Assembly: GCA_009760855.2 (NCBI GenBank)
Contig: WPIO01000062.1
Coordinates: forward strand, 1 to 64,000
DNA: 64,000 nucleotides
Direction: 5' to 3'
Source: Cristatella mucedo
Taxonomy: Eukaryota; Bryozoa; Phylactolaemata; Cristatellidae
A program made the translations under genes and the position numbers. Below are positions 1-13,062 of the stretch, in pieces; position 1 is the first letter of the stretch; every line of letters starts with the position of its first letter. The notes below the pieces were generated by a model. That model had not been told where the DNA came from. It did not search any database and worked only from the letters and a program-made list of their open reading frames with translations.

Positions 1-481
1 ACCGTAGCGGGAGCCGCAGGGCGCGCGAAAACCTGCGAGCAGCGAGGAAATGTGCTGCGATCCCCACCGAGAGATGCTCGCATGCGGGCCGCCATCAGCC
101 GACGGCGTCGCAACAGCTGGACCACTTTGAGCGCTTCACTTGGCTCCGGTACCAGGATGTGGCAGCACGGCGAAAGGCAGGCTGCCACCAGTAGCTGCAC
201 GCAAAAGTTAGATACTTGGCACAGCCTCGGTCTCGTGACCGTCTCGACAGCACGAGCCTTGAATTGGAGTTTGGGGTGCTGCCCAGACCTGCCGCGACAA
301 AAGCCCCATGATGCAGCGGGCGAAGTCGCACGAAGACTTTGGTGCTATCTGCAAGGAGGCTGGCCAACTACCTAAGGTGCGACACACCTGTCCTCGTGTA
401 TACCACCTCTCATTGCATCGACTCCTCGGCTGACATGACCGTGCCAATCGGGACCGTTGGCTGTGCCCGAAGTGTACATTG
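1..481 (+). pseudogene. Array copy G1: decayed exon 2 of PHF21A-like PHD gene (5' end outside window)
   Basis: This stretch aligns with exon 2 of the other five copies but carries many small indels throughout, so no single frame crosses it. The PHD region can be recognised in pieces: the CAICKEAG-like core near 340 and a TCPRVYH block near 385-410. The cysteine spacing is destroyed by indels around 370-440. The codon that is TAG in the other copies reads TTG here (479-481). A shared AATAAA follows at 563-568. Because the damage is nearly all single-base indels spread evenly through coding and non-coding DNA, poor consensus quality at a contig edge is an alternative to true decay. Confidence 0.8.
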
Positions 482-3400
482 TCGGCAAATTTAGTGAACA
501 TGTGAAGGAATCATCAAGGTTGTGCCCTAGCTTTCCGCATGCCAGCCTCTCCTAGCGTTCGTAATAAATATTGAATCAAACCAAATCCCTATTGCACACT
601 TTCTTGCCTCATGCAAACTGAAACTCAAAGTTTGCAGTTATATATGTGGGTGTTGTGTGTGGGGTGTGTCGTATGGGTGTTGTTTGTGTGTGGTGCATTG
701 CCGTTGGCGGGGGTTGTGTGAGTATGTTGTTTTCTGTAATCGTATGCCAATGTCAAGAAACGTATGGCCAAATTCTACTACAGCTCTATCTCTTCGCGGC
801 GTGGGAAAATATCTCAATCGAAGCTCCGGGTAAAGCACTTATAGCTGAAAAAGCAGGGACGTGTGCCTGGCGCTGAACTATCTTTGCCATGTTGACATGG
901 CTGCTTTGCTTCTAACTCGAGGGCTGAGAGCAAGCTACTACTTACAATATGATTTCAGACAAAAACCTTCGAGCATATGCAAGCATCGCTAGGAAAGGAC
1001 GGCTGTCGGGTATCCCCTGATGGGGCAGGCGGATAGCAACTTTGTCCTATCCGCGGCAGAAAAGAAACAATCGCGTGGATCATGAATATGCTAACTATCA
1101 ATGAAACTATTCATCTATCGATTTGGTAAAATTGCTAAAATCGTCCAGAAACGTGGAAATTTAAATCACCCTAATGCGTGACCCTCAGCGGAGCAGATCA
1201 CGGGTAGGCGGCACTCATTCACGTGGTGAAATTCCAATGGCAATTCTGCTTTTCCCAAAAACAAACCTGTTGATTCTTCGGACAGCTCCGATCGAGTCCG
1301 TTCTTCTCGGTCGGTGACATCCTCGAGTCTTATTCCAGCCGCCGCACTTTCCAGGTGACCTTTCTGTCCCATCATTGCAAAGTCTCGATTTGGAATTATC
1401 ACTCCCGTCTGTGTCTTGAGACATTCGGCGGCCAAGGTGGCACAGCCCCAACGTAATCCGCCAGATTCGTTAAAAGCTAGTAATCGATGTATTTTAATAG
1501 CAATAGCAAACGTTTCATGTCGGCCCAAGAGTAAATATTCGACAGCAGAAGGTGAGATTCATAAGGCCAGCAGCATGCATAGTTTACATATCAAGGAAGC
1601 ATAGATGAAGAAACAAGACAATTTCAGTAGTTGCTCTTCAAAGTATCGTCCGTCTGGGGACTGAGGTATTGCCAGGTTGTAACGGTTCTCACTATTTACG
1701 ACTTAGCTAAAGGACAATGGCCTGTCTGCAAAGAGTATGGATGGTCACTGGACGGATCAGCTACATTGGCCGTCAGGGTAGCACCGTGTACCACTTGGGG
1801 GATTTACAAAAGCAAGCCCTGTTAGACACGTAACGCTGTAGTAATTGCAGGTAGAGGAAATGAAAGCCGACGTACTGACTTCAACGTCGCCTGTCGCTAT
1901 TTAACTTTGGATGGTTATATTTCATCCCAAACCCCATAGGACGTTCCAGCATGTACTGCATCATTCCAGTTCGCCGAAAAAGGAAGCATGGTCGCCTATG
2001 ACAGAGAAGAAGTACACGCATGATGATAATTTAAGTCAGCTTGCCGTGCGGGTTTGGTCCAGCAGTGAAGGTAATCGCCCCGACAAAACCATATGGCGAG
2101 GTCGTGTTCTCGAGCCCCGAAGGCATATGTCAGCGCCTGAACTGAGACCAGGAGCTCTCTTGGGGCGCGTTTACGAGTTAGATACATCGCACCTGTAACT
2201 TCCCTACATCGGAGGGAATAAAAGAAAGAACATGCCTTTGTGCATTGTATTTATCAAATTCAATCCCCAATACTTGCCCAGCAAGAGGCAACAAGTTCTT
2301 TAATGAGCTGACTTGAAATGCGAAAGACGATTGCCGAACTGAGCGCCCAAGACTAAAACGAACGGAAGACCCATATGTGTCCAAAGGAAACAAGGATGAT
2401 GAAAACACACCTCTCCATCACCGTCACGGTTAAGGTAACGTGTATATATAGCAGGGTTAAGTTTCGAAACAATCAAACACAAGCACAAATGTCCAGAAAT
2501 GTTGGAATCATGAAAAACAGTGTGTCAAGGCGAGAAATACTATGGTTGACAATATTTTGCCTGCGGGAAAAATGAACGGTGTCTCTCTTTATTCAGATCA
2601 TTTTAACCGGTAATATTGTCGTTTGTAAACTGCAACGTTTTTGAAACATAGCCACAAATGAGTAAACAATGACAAATGGCTGCTGCACCAGCACAAAAGG
2701 GATAAGATGGGCATTCCATATACCGCTAACGGTGAGTGTTAAGGTAACAGCTAGCGTTAGCCACACCACACACAAATTAGCCAGGATCTACGTTCTGAGG
2801 GCTGCAGTCGTCGAGGTCCTCGTGTGCTCTCCAGTTGCGAGAAATGGATAAGCATTCAGCAGCGAAAAATGAGAAAAATTACTACAGATAAACTGTTCTC
2901 AATGGCTCACATATGACGCTGAAGAATTGGAGTGTTGCGAATGGATTTGAATGGTAAAGCTTGAGGGAGGCATCATCAACTTGATGACAGCTACCGATTA
3001 AATTCAATGTGGCTATAATTGAAAACTTCTAGTTTCACCTGATGTCCGATCCTTGCATGCTGGCGATTTGGCAGATATCGGAGTATTTCCTCAGGCGTTA
3101 GCGATGTAGCACTTAATTAAGTGGGCATGTAAACACAAACGATTATCCAAAACGTGTAGTACAGGCGAAAGGGCTGAGCAAATCACTAACAGTGCTCACT
3201 TAGTTGATCATGGCCATGATGCGTATTATCGTTCTCATATTTCGGCATTTTAGCTATTAAAGAAAGTCTTGGACTGGATAAGTTTAGGCTTACAGTCGAC
3301 TACGGGCCCGTTCACTTCCAAGCACCTTCGTGGGTGCTGACTATAACTATTACTTATTGAATTGGGAAAATTATACCAGCTAACCTTTGAGATAGGGCAA

Positions 3401-3729
3401 GGGTGAATGCAAAGAAGTAGGACAAAAATTGTAGTGATTGTACAAAAGCACAGCCCCGGCGCATAGTTACCACCTGATTCGGCTATTAGCAGCAAGGCGC
3501 ATCTAGTTCATCTATAACTGGGCCAGTGTATCACGGGCCAACTGTAGTAACAAAACGGGTCCCTATGGGCGCAAAATGTGTTTATGAAAATCGGACAACC
3601 AGGAAATACTTAATATGGCGACTTCTCTGAGGTGCAGGCATCAACGTCTCGGTTTGCAGTATGGCTGCTGTGCCTACCAAAATCGTCTTCCATCTTCGCT
3701 ATTGAGCAGTCTACATACTAAATACGGAC
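482..3729 (+). other. Inter-gene part of array unit 1 (diverged)
   Basis: This lies between G1 and exon 1 of G2. It holds the G1 AATAAA (563-568), a degenerate GT-rich patch (about 643-730) and a SINE copy (about 2048-2185). The rest matches the same part of the other units but has a small insertion, deletion or substitution every few tens of bases. I see no conserved protein here, and the short open frames are not shared with the other units. Confidence 0.75.
2048..2185 (+). repeat. tRNA-derived SINE type 1, array unit 1 copy
   Basis: The copy begins near GGTTTGGTCCAG (A-box-like), has a CTCGAGCCCC B-box-like block near 2112, and ends with a CTCTTGGGGCGC tail. The same element sits at the same place in every array unit, so it was present before the array was amplified. 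Cleaner single copies lie at about 37128-37262 and 57943-58088. Confidence 0.8.
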
Positions 3730-5257
3730 ATGGACAAAATCGAATTAGATATTCAAAAGACTGCCGATCCAACTGCCGGAACGTCAAGTGGTATGTATCT
3801 ATCAGGTCATGTGAATGTGAGCAGCACTAGTTGGTGCTCCACGTTTTTACCTAAGGAGTTCAATCCACTGCTGCTACCAAATATTGTCGATATTTTGTCA
3901 CTACTTACTATACTTCTATAATAGCGGCTGAGAATATAAACCAATGCAGGCATTGAATTCAAACTGACGTTGTGCCACTTTATGGTTGTGACTTTCCCGA
4001 CCATGTCTGGCGAGAAGTGGTATCCGTGAGTGCAGTGCTTGCTCGTGATGACCCGGCTAATGGGATCTGATTCGGCAGCCGTGTAGTCTGCATGCGATTG
4101 TGGTAGGCATTGAGGCTCTTCTGCTGGTACATGGAACAGGCTGCTTAATCGCTTGGCTTTAAGTTAATTTTTAAGTTGCCATTACTAGTCTGTGGGAGTG
4201 CTGCGAACAATGGAACGTATTAATTTGCTATTACAGCCATTCGTGTAGTCTTGCCATCCTAGCTCTTTACGTTCAGTGCGAGTTCTCTGGTGGGCTTCTT
4301 CGGACCACCTAGTGGCCAACATTTTAAACCTCGAGAGCTGTGCACTGCTCATCTCGAGTATCGCATAGAGGTGAATCTAAACTATATCTATTAGCACATA
4401 GCTGTCGAATACCTAGCGGATTCACCTGAAAACGTCGTTACATAATAATGCGTTCCATTCATAGCTTCGCCTAAAGCTGTCCTTCGTAGGGGCTGCTCGA
4501 GCATGTCACCGAATACGAGTCGCTATGAGAGCCCGTCGTGAGTTTTCTCGCAACGTTCAATTTTCCTTCTACACGCCAACAGTTAACTGGCATGTGCATG
4601 AACACAATTCGCTGCAGCTCTTGTCTCGTTTCAGAATAATTCACGCACAACAGTTGCTCATGCTTGTAGCAAACATGAATGTTTTCTAGTTGGAGGTCAC
4701 CAAACCCAAGCACCCGCGTTGCCTCTACCATCACAGAGAAGACGTCGAGCCACCCAGTACTAACCGTAGCGGGAGCCGAGTGGCGCCGAAAACCTGCGAG
4801 CAGCGAGGGAAATGTGCTTCGATCGAGCCCCACCGAGAGCTGCGCATTTACGCCTGCTGGCCCGACATCGCCGACGGCGTCGCCACCAGCTGGACACTGA
4901 TTTGAGCGCTTACTTGGCTCCCCGGTACCGAGATGTTGCAGCACGCGAAATGCAGGCTGCCACCAGTCTCGGATGCACGCCAATAAGTTAGACTACTTGG
5001 CCAGCCTCGGTCTCGTGCCCGTCTCGACAGCACGAGCCATTGAATTGGAGGTTGGGGCTGCTGGCCCAGCACCTGCTGCGACAATAAAGCCCCCTGCTTC
5101 AGCGAGCGAGTCGCACGAAGACTTTTGTGCCATCTGCAAGGAGGCTGGCCAACTGCTAATGTGCGACACCTGTCCTCGTGTATACCACTTGGATTGCCTG
5201 ACTCCTCGGCTGAATGACGTGCCACGGGGACGTTGGCTGTGCCCGAAGTGTACATAG
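3730..5257 (+). pseudogene. Array copy G2: PHF21A-like short PHD protein, N-terminal frame disrupted, PHD finger intact
   Basis: Exon 1 is 3730-3790 (starts MDKIELDIQK, ends in phase 1 before GTATGT). Exon 2 is 4690-5257 after TTTTCTAG. Compared with G5, the first 300 bases of exon 2 carry several small insertions (near 4737, 4824, 4848, 4899, 4920, 4969 and 4980) totalling about 14 extra bases, so the spliced frame is lost before the PHD. From ATG 4973 a 94-residue frame is open and contains the complete PHD finger up to CPKCT and the stop. AATAAA is at 5329-5334. The intron lacks a 160 bp segment that G3-G6 have (see 8565-8724). The indels could be real decay or consensus error. An N-terminally truncated product cannot be ruled out. 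Confidence 0.75.
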
Positions 5258-5395
5258 TCGGACAATTTAGGAAACTGTAAAGGAAATCAAGTTGCCATAG
5301 CCTTTCTATGCAGCCTTCCTAAATTCTTAATAAATATTGAACAACCAATGCCTATTCGCACCTTTCTTGCTCAGCAAATTGAACTCAATTGCAGT

Positions 5396-5401
<6 letters not shown>

Positions 5402-5426
<25 letters not shown>
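5402..5426 (+). repeat. (TG)12 microsatellite, array unit 2
   Basis: A perfect TG run about 70 bp downstream of the G2 AATAAA. The same tract is present in each unit with a different length. Confidence 0.95.
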
Positions 5427-6741
5427 ATGGGTGTGTTTGCTAGTGTGTGCATTGTCGTTGGCGTGGGTGTGTGAGTATGTGTTTTGTAATCGATGCCATG
5501 CAAGAACTTATGCAAATTCCTACAGTCTATGCTTCGCGTTGAAATATGCAATCGAAGCTCAGGTAAAGCACTTATAGCTGAAAGCAGTGACTGTGCCTTG
5601 CGAGACTTTCTTTGCCATGTTGACATGGGCTGGCTTTGCTGCTAACTCGGGTCTGATAGTCAATGCTACTACTTACAATCTGATTTTCGTCAAACAAACT
5701 CCGAGCACTATGCCAAGCATCTCTAAGGAAGTGACTGTCCGGTTATCCCCTGATGGGGCCAGGCGATAGCAACTTTGTCCATCAGCGGCCAGAAACAATC
5801 GGTGGACATGATATGCTAACTTATCAATTAACTATTCATCTATCGATTTGGTAAATTGCCTAAAATCGTCCAGAACGTGGAATTTAAATCACCTAATGCG
5901 TTTACCCTCAGAGTAGCAGATCACGGTTAAGGCGGCCCACTCATTCACGTGGTGAAATTCCAATGGCAATTCTGCTTTTCCCAAAACAAACCTGTGATTC
6001 TTCGGCCAGCTCCGATCTATGTCCGTCTCTGTGACATCATCGATTCTTATTTCAGCCGCCGCACTTTCCAGTGACCTTTCTTTCCCATTCATTGCAAAGT
6101 CGATTTGGAATATCACTCCCGTCTTGTCTTGAGACATTCGTGGCCATAGCTGGCAACAGCTCCAACTTAATCCGCCGATTCGTAAAAGCTAGTAATCGAT
6201 GTATTTTAATAGCAATAGCAACGTTCATGTCGGCCCAAGAGAATATTAGCATCAGAAGTGTGAGATTCATAAGGCCATCAGCATGCATATTTACATACTC
6301 AAGGAAGCATTAGCTATGGAAGAACAAGACAATTCAGTAGTTCCTCTTCAAATATCGTCACGTCTGGGGACTAGGTATTGCCAGGTTGTAAAGTTCTCAC
6401 TATTTACGACTTAGCTAAAGGAAATGGACTGTCTGCAAAGTATTGGATGGTCACTGAAGGATCAGCTACCTTGGCCCGTCAGGGTAGCACGTGTTACACT
6501 TGGGGGATTACAAAATCAAGCCTGTAAGACACGTAACGCTGTAGTAATTGCAGTTAGAGAAATGAAAGCGACTCTACTGACTTCAACGTCGCTGTGCATT
6601 TAACTTTGGATGGTATATTTCATCCCAACCCATAGACGTCCAGCTGTACTGCATTCATTCCAGTTCGCCGAAAAAGGAAGCGTGTTCGCCTATGACCAGA
6701 GAAGAAGATACACGCATGATGATAATTAAGTCATCTTGCCG

Positions 6742-6880
6742 AGCTGGTTTGGTCCAGCAGTGAAGGTAATCGCCCCGACCAACATCTGGCTGAGGTCGTG
6801 TTCTCGAGCCCCGAAGCATATGTTAAGCGCCTGAATGAAGACCAAGCTCTCTTGGGGCGCTTTAAAAATGAGTTATATAC
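6742..6880 (+). repeat. tRNA-derived SINE type 1, array unit 2 copy
   Basis: The same SINE as in the other units: head AGCTGGTTTGGTCCAGCAG, a CTCGAGCCCC B-box-like block, and a CTCTTGGGGCGCTTTAAAAA tail. Its position is the same in all units. Confidence 0.85.
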
Positions 6881-8325
6881 ATCTCACCTTATAACTTCCC
6901 TACATCTGGAGGGAAGAAATGCCTTTGTGCATTGTATTTATCAAATCAATCCCCAATCTTGCCCATCAAGAGGCAACAGTCTTTAATTTTTAGCTCTGAC
7001 TTGAAATGCGAAAGACGACTGCGAACTGGAGCCCCAAATACTAAAACGAACTGAAGACCCATATGTTTCCAAAGGAAAAAGGATGAAAAACACACCTCTC
7101 CATACCGTCACGGTAAGGTAACGTGTATAAAAAAATAGCAGGGTTAGTCTAACAATCAAACAAGCACAAATGTCCAGAAATGTTGGCATCATGAAAAACA
7201 GCTTGTTGTCAATGCGAATACTACTGGTTGTATCAATTATTTTGCATGCGGAAAAATTCGAACGTTGTCTCTCTTTATTCAGCTTCATTTTAACCGGATA
7301 ATTATTGTCGTTTGTAAACTGCAACGTTTTTTAACTATATGCCACAAATTGAGTAAACAATGACAATGGCTGCTGCACCAGCACAAAGGGCTAAGACTGG
7401 GCATTCACATATACCGCTAACTTGTGAGTGTTAAGTGTAAAGCTATCGTTAGCACACACACACAAAATTAGCCAGGCTCTTACGTTCTAGAGGGCCTGCA
7501 GTCTTCCGAGGTCCATCGTGTGCTCTCCATTGCGAGAAATTGGAAAGAAAGCTTCACAGCTGAATGAGAAAATTACAAGAAACTGTTCTCAAGGCTCAAG
7601 TATGATGCGAAGAATTGGAGTGTTCGAATGGATTTGAATGGTAAACTTGAGAGCATCATCATCACTTGATGACACTACCGATTTAAATTCAATGGCTATA
7701 ATTGAAAACTTCTAGTTTCACTCTCTGTGTCCGATCTTGCATGCTGCATTGCAGATATGGAGATTTCCTCAGCGTAGCATGTACACTTTAAAGTGCATGT
7801 AAACACAAACGATATCCACAACTTGTATTACATGCGAAAGGGCTGACAATCACAACATTGCCACTAGTTGACATGCCTGATCGTATTACTCTCATTTTCC
7901 TTTTAGCTATAAAAGAAAGTCTGACGTATAAGTTAGGCTTACAGTCGACTAGCCAGTTCACTTCCAAGCACTTCGTGGTGGCTGCTGAACTATACTTATT
8001 TTGAATTGCAAATTAACACTACCTTTAGGTAGGCAAGGGTGAATGCAAGAAGTAGGACAAAAATTGTAGTGATTGTACAAAAGCACGCCCCGGCCAGTAG
8101 TTACCACCTGACGGCTATTGCAGCACCATCTAGTCATTTATAACTGCCAGTGATCACGGCCAACTGTAGAACAACCCGCAAAATGTGTTTTATGAAATCC
8201 GGAACCGGAATACTAATATGGCGACTTCCTGAGTGAAGGCATCAACGTTCGGTTTGCAGTACGCTGTGCCTACCAAAATCGTCTTCCATCTTCGCTATTG
8301 AGCAGTCTACATACTAAATACGGAC

Positions 8326-10000
8326 ATGGACAAAATCGAATTAGATATTCAAAAGACTGCCGATCCAACTGCCGGAACGTCAAGTGGTATGTATCTATCA
8401 GGTCATGTGAATGTGAGCACACTAGTTGGTGCTCCACGTTTTTACCTAAGGAGTTCAATCCACTGCTGCTACCAAATATTGTCGATATTTTGTCACTACT
8501 TACTATACTTCTATAATAGCGGCTGAGAATATAAACCAATGCAGGCATTGAATTCAAACTGACGATGCACTTTTATTTGCTTGCTAATGGAAGCAAAAAC
8601 CGGCAGCGTTTATGGCAGCACTTTGAGCAAATCGACTAAATTCGGTGTGACAGCGACGGAATTTAGCAGAATTTGAGCTCTTGTCTTTCAAACACGGCCA
8701 TGAGTTGCGAGAGTAGCCATATCGTTGTGCCACTTTATGGTTGTGACTTTCCCGACCATGTCTGGCGAGAAGTGGTATCCGTGAGTGCAGTGCTTGCTCG
8801 TGATGACCCGGCTAATGGGATCTGATTCGGCAGCCGTGTAGTCTGCATGCGATTGTGGTAGGCATTGAGGCTCTTCTGCTGGTACATGGAACAGGCTGCT
8901 TAATCGCTTGGCTTTAAGTTAATTTTTTAAGTTGCCATTACTAGTCTGTGGGAGTGCTGCGAACAATGGAACGTATTAATTTGCTATTACAGCCATTCGT
9001 GTAGTCTTGCCATCCTAGCTCTTTACGTTCAGTACAGGTTCTTGGGTGGGCTTCGTCGGACCACCTAGTGGCCTACATTTTAAACCTCGAGAGCTGTGCA
9101 CTGCTCAACTCGAGTATCTCATAGAGGTGAATCTAAACTATATCTATTAGCACATAGCTGTCGAATACCTAGCGGATTCACCTGAAAACGTCGTTACATA
9201 ATAATGCGTTCCATTCGTAGCTTCGCCTAAAGCTGTCCTTCGTAGGGGCTGCTCGAGCATGTCACCGAATACGAGTCGCTATGAGAGCCCGTCGTGAGTT
9301 TTCTCGCAACGTTCAATTTTCCTTCTACACGCCAACAGTTAACTGGCATGTGCATGAGCACAATTCGCTGCAGCTCTTGTCTCGTTTCAGAATAATTCAC
9401 GCACAACAGTTGCCTCATGCTTGTAGCAAAAATAATTTTTTTCTAGTTGAAGGTGACTAAACCCAAGCACCCGCGTTGCCTCTACCATCACAGCAGACGG
9501 TCGAGCCACCCAGTACTAACCGTAGCGGGAGCCGAGTGGCGCCGAAAACCTGCGAGCAGCGAGGGAAATGTGCTTCGATCCCCACCGAGAGCTGCATTAC
9601 GCCTGCTGGCCCGACATCGCCGACGGCGTCGCCGCCAGCTGGACACTTTGAGCGCTTACTTGGCTCCCGGTACCGAGATGTGGCAGCACGCGAAATGCAG
9701 GCTGCCACCAGTCCGGATGCACGCAATAAGTTAGACTACTTGGCCAGCCTCGGTCTCGTGCCCGTCTCGACAGCACGAGCCATTGAATTGGAGGTTGGGG
9801 CTGCTGGCCCAGCACCTGCTGCGACAATAAAGCCCCCTGCTTCAGCGAGCGAGTCGCACGAAGACTTTTGTGCCATCTGCAAGGAGGCTGGCCAACTGCT
9901 AATGTGCGACACCTGTCCTCGTGTATACCACTTGGATTGCCTGACTCCTCGGCTGAATGACGTGCCACGGGGACGTTGGCTGTGCCCGAAGTGTACATAG
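8326..10000 (+). pseudogene. Array copy G3: PHF21A-like short PHD protein with a premature stop at the start of exon 2
   Basis: Exon 1 is 8326-8386 (identical 20-codon start, GTATGT donor). Exon 2 is 9447-10000. Just after the acceptor, the sequence that reads GGAGGTCACCAA in G5 reads GAAGGTGACTAA here. This puts a TAA at 9458-9460, in frame with exon 1, so the spliced protein would end after about 24 residues. Downstream the frame is open to the stop at 9998-10000, and an in-frame ATG at 9695 could give a 101-residue protein holding the segment before the PHD and the intact PHD finger. AATAAA is at 10072-10077. The other changes near 9430-9460 cluster at the acceptor. Confidence 0.78.
8565..8724 (+). 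other. 160 bp intronic segment present in G3-G6 and absent from G2
   Basis: In G2 the sequence passes directly from AAACTGACG (ending 3977) to TTGTGCCAC. In G3-G6, 160 bp lie between these two blocks. The junction has a shared CG, which fits a short-homology deletion in G2. No terminal inverted repeat or target duplication is obvious, so deletion in G2 is more likely than insertion in the others. Confidence 0.85.
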
Positions 10001-10144
10001 TCGGACAATTTAGGAAACTGTGAAGGAAATCAAGTTGCCATAGCCTTTCTATGCAGCCTTCCTAAATTCTTAATAAATATTGAACAACCAATGCCTATTC
10101 GCACCTTTCTTGCTCAGCAAATTGAACTCAATTGCAGTTATATA

Positions 10145-10160
10145 TGTGTGTGTGTGTGTG
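10145..10160 (+). repeat. (TG)8 microsatellite, array unit 3
   Basis: The shortest member of the unit-specific TG tract series, at the same position relative to the gene as in the other units. Confidence 0.95.
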
Positions 10161-11483
10161 TATGGGTGTGTTTGCTAGTGTGTGCATTGTCGTTGGCGTG
10201 GGTGTGTGAGTATGTGTTTTGTAATCGATGCCATGCAAGAACTTATGCAAATTCCTACAGTCTATGCTTCGCGTTGAAATATGCAATCGAAGCTCAGGTA
10301 AAGCACTTATAGCTGAAAGCAGTGACTGTGCCTTGCGAGACTTTCTTTGCCATGTTGACATGGGCTGGCTTTGCTGCTAACTCGGGTCTGATAGTCAATG
10401 CTAATACTTACAATCTGATTTTCGTCAAACAACCTTCGAGCACTATGCCAAGCATCTCTAAGGAAGTGACTGTCCGGTTATCCCCTGATGGGGCCAGGCG
10501 ATAGCAACTTTGTCCATCAGCGGCCAGAAACAATCGGTGGACATGATATGCTAACTTATCAATTAACTATTCATCTATCGATTTGGTAAATTGCCTAAAA
10601 TCGTCCAGAACGTGGAATTTAAATCACCTAATGCGTTTACCCTCAGAGTAGCAGATCACGGTTAAGGCGGCCCACTCATTCACGTGGTGAAATTCCAATG
10701 GCAATTTCTGCTTTCTCAAAACAAACCTGTGATTCTTCGGCCAGCTCCGATCTATGTCCGTCTCGGTGGTGACATCATCGATTCTTATTCAGCCGCCGCA
10801 CTTTCCAGTGACCTTTCTTTCCCATTCATTGCAAAGTCGATTTGGAATATCACTCCCGTCTTGTCTTGAGACATTCGTGGCCATAGCTGGCAACAGCTCC
10901 AACTTAATCCGCCGATTCGTAAAAGCTAGTAATCGATGTATTTTTAATAGCAATAGCAACGTTCATGTCGGCCCCAAGAGAATATTAGCATCAGAAGTGT
11001 GAGATTCATAAGGCCATCAGCATGCATATTTACATACTCAAGGAAGCATTAGCTATGGAAGTACAAGACAATTCAGTAGTTCCTCTTCAAATATCGTCAC
11101 GTCTGGGGACTAGGTATTGCCAGGTTGTAAAGTTCTCACTATTTACGACTTAGCTAAAGGAAATGGACTGTCTGCAAAGTATTGGATGGTCACTGAAGGA
11201 TCAGCTACCTTGGCCCGTCAGGGTAGCACGTGTTACACTTGGGGGATTACAAAATCAAGCCTGTAAGACACGTAACGCTGTAGTAATTGCAGTTAGAGAA
11301 ATGAAAGCGACTCTACTGACTTCAACGTCGCTGTGCATTTAACTTTGGATGGTATATTTCATCCCAACCCATAGACGTCCAGCTGTACTGCATTCATTCC
11401 AGTTCGCCGAAAAAGGAAGCGTGTTCGCCTATGACCAGAGAAGAAGAAGATACACGCATGATGATAATTAAGTCATCTTGCCG

Positions 11484-11625
11484 AGCTGGTTTGGTCCAGC
11501 AGTGAAGGTAATCGCCCCGACCAACATCTGGCTGAGGTCGTGTTCTCGAGCCCCGAAGCATATGTTAAGCGCCTGAATGAAGACCAAGCTCTCTTGGGGC
11601 GCTTTAAAAAATGAGTTATATACAT
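11484..11625 (+). repeat. tRNA-derived SINE type 1, array unit 3 copy
   Basis: Same element and same position as in the other units; it runs from AGCTGGTTTGG to the GGGGCGCTTTAAAAAATG tail. Confidence 0.85.
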
Positions 11626-13062
11626 CTCACCTTATAACTTCCCTACATCTGGAGGGAAGAAATGCCTTTGTGCATTGTATTTATCAAATCAATCCCCAAT
11701 CTTGCCCATCAAGAGGCAACAGTCTTTAATTTTTAGCTCTGACTTGAAATGCGAAAGACGACTGCGAACTGGAGCCCCAAATACTAAAACGAACTGAAGA
11801 CCCATATGTTTCCAAAGGAAAAAAGGATGAAAAACACACCTCTCCATACCGTCACGGTAAGGTAACGTGTATAAAAAAATAGCAGGGTTAGTCTAACAAT
11901 CAAACAAGCACAAATGTCCAGAAATGTTGGCATCATGAAAACAGCTTGTTGTCAATGCGAATACTACTGGTTGTATCAATTATTTTGCATGCGGAAAAAT
12001 TCGAACGTTGTCTCTCTTTATTCAGCTTCATTTTAACCGGATAATTATTGTCGTTTGTAAACTGCAACGTTTTTTTTTAACTATATGCCACAAATTGAGT
12101 AAACAATGACAATGGCTGCTGCACCAGCACAAAAGGGCTAAGACTGGGCATTCACATATACCGCTAACTTGTGAGTGTTAAGTGTAAAGCTATCGTTTAG
12201 CACACACACACAAAATTAGCCAGGCTCTTACGTTCTAGAGGGCCTGCAGTCTTCCGAGGTCCATCGTGTGCTCTCCATTGCGAGAAATTGGAAAGCTTCA
12301 CAGCTGAATGAGAAAATTACAAGAAACTGTTCTCAAGGCTCAAGTATGATGCGAAGAATTGGAGTGTTCGAATGGATTTGAATGGTAAACTTGAGAGCAT
12401 CATCAACTTGATGACACTACCGATTAAATTCAATGGCTATAATTGAAAACTTCTAGTTTCACTCTGTGTCCGATCTTGCATGCTGCATTGCAGATATGGA
12501 GATTTCCTCAGCGTAGCATGTACACTTTAAAGTGCATGTAAACACAAACGATATCCACAACTTGTATTACATGCGAAAGGGCTGACAATCACAACATTGC
12601 CACTAGTTGACATGCCTGATCGTATTACTCTCATTTTCCTTTTAGCTATAAAAGAAAGTCTGACGTATAAGTTAGGCTTACAGTCGACTAGCCAGTTCAC
12701 TTCCAAGCACTTCGTGGTGGCTGAACTATACTTATTTTGAATTGCAAATTAACACTACCTTTAGGTAGGCAAGGGTGAATGCAAGAAGTAGGACAAAAAT
12801 TGTAGTGATTGTACAAAAGCACGCCCCGGCCAGTAGTTACCACCTGACGGCTATTGCAGCACCATCTAGTCATTTATAACTGGCCAGTGATCACGGCCAA
12901 CTGTAGAACAACCCGCAAAATGTGTTTTATGAAATCCGGAACCGGAATACTAATATGGCGACTTCCTGAGTGAAGGCATCAACGTTCGGTTTGCAGTACG
13001 CTGTGCCTACCAAAATCGTCTTCCATCTTCGCTATTGAGCAGTCTACATACTAAATACGGAC

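Noticed and set aside
9476..9520. Alternative exon 2 acceptor at CTACCATCACAG
   Set aside because: It looks acceptable as a site but puts exon 1 out of phase with the PHD frame; TTTTCTAG keeps the phase in the intact copy.
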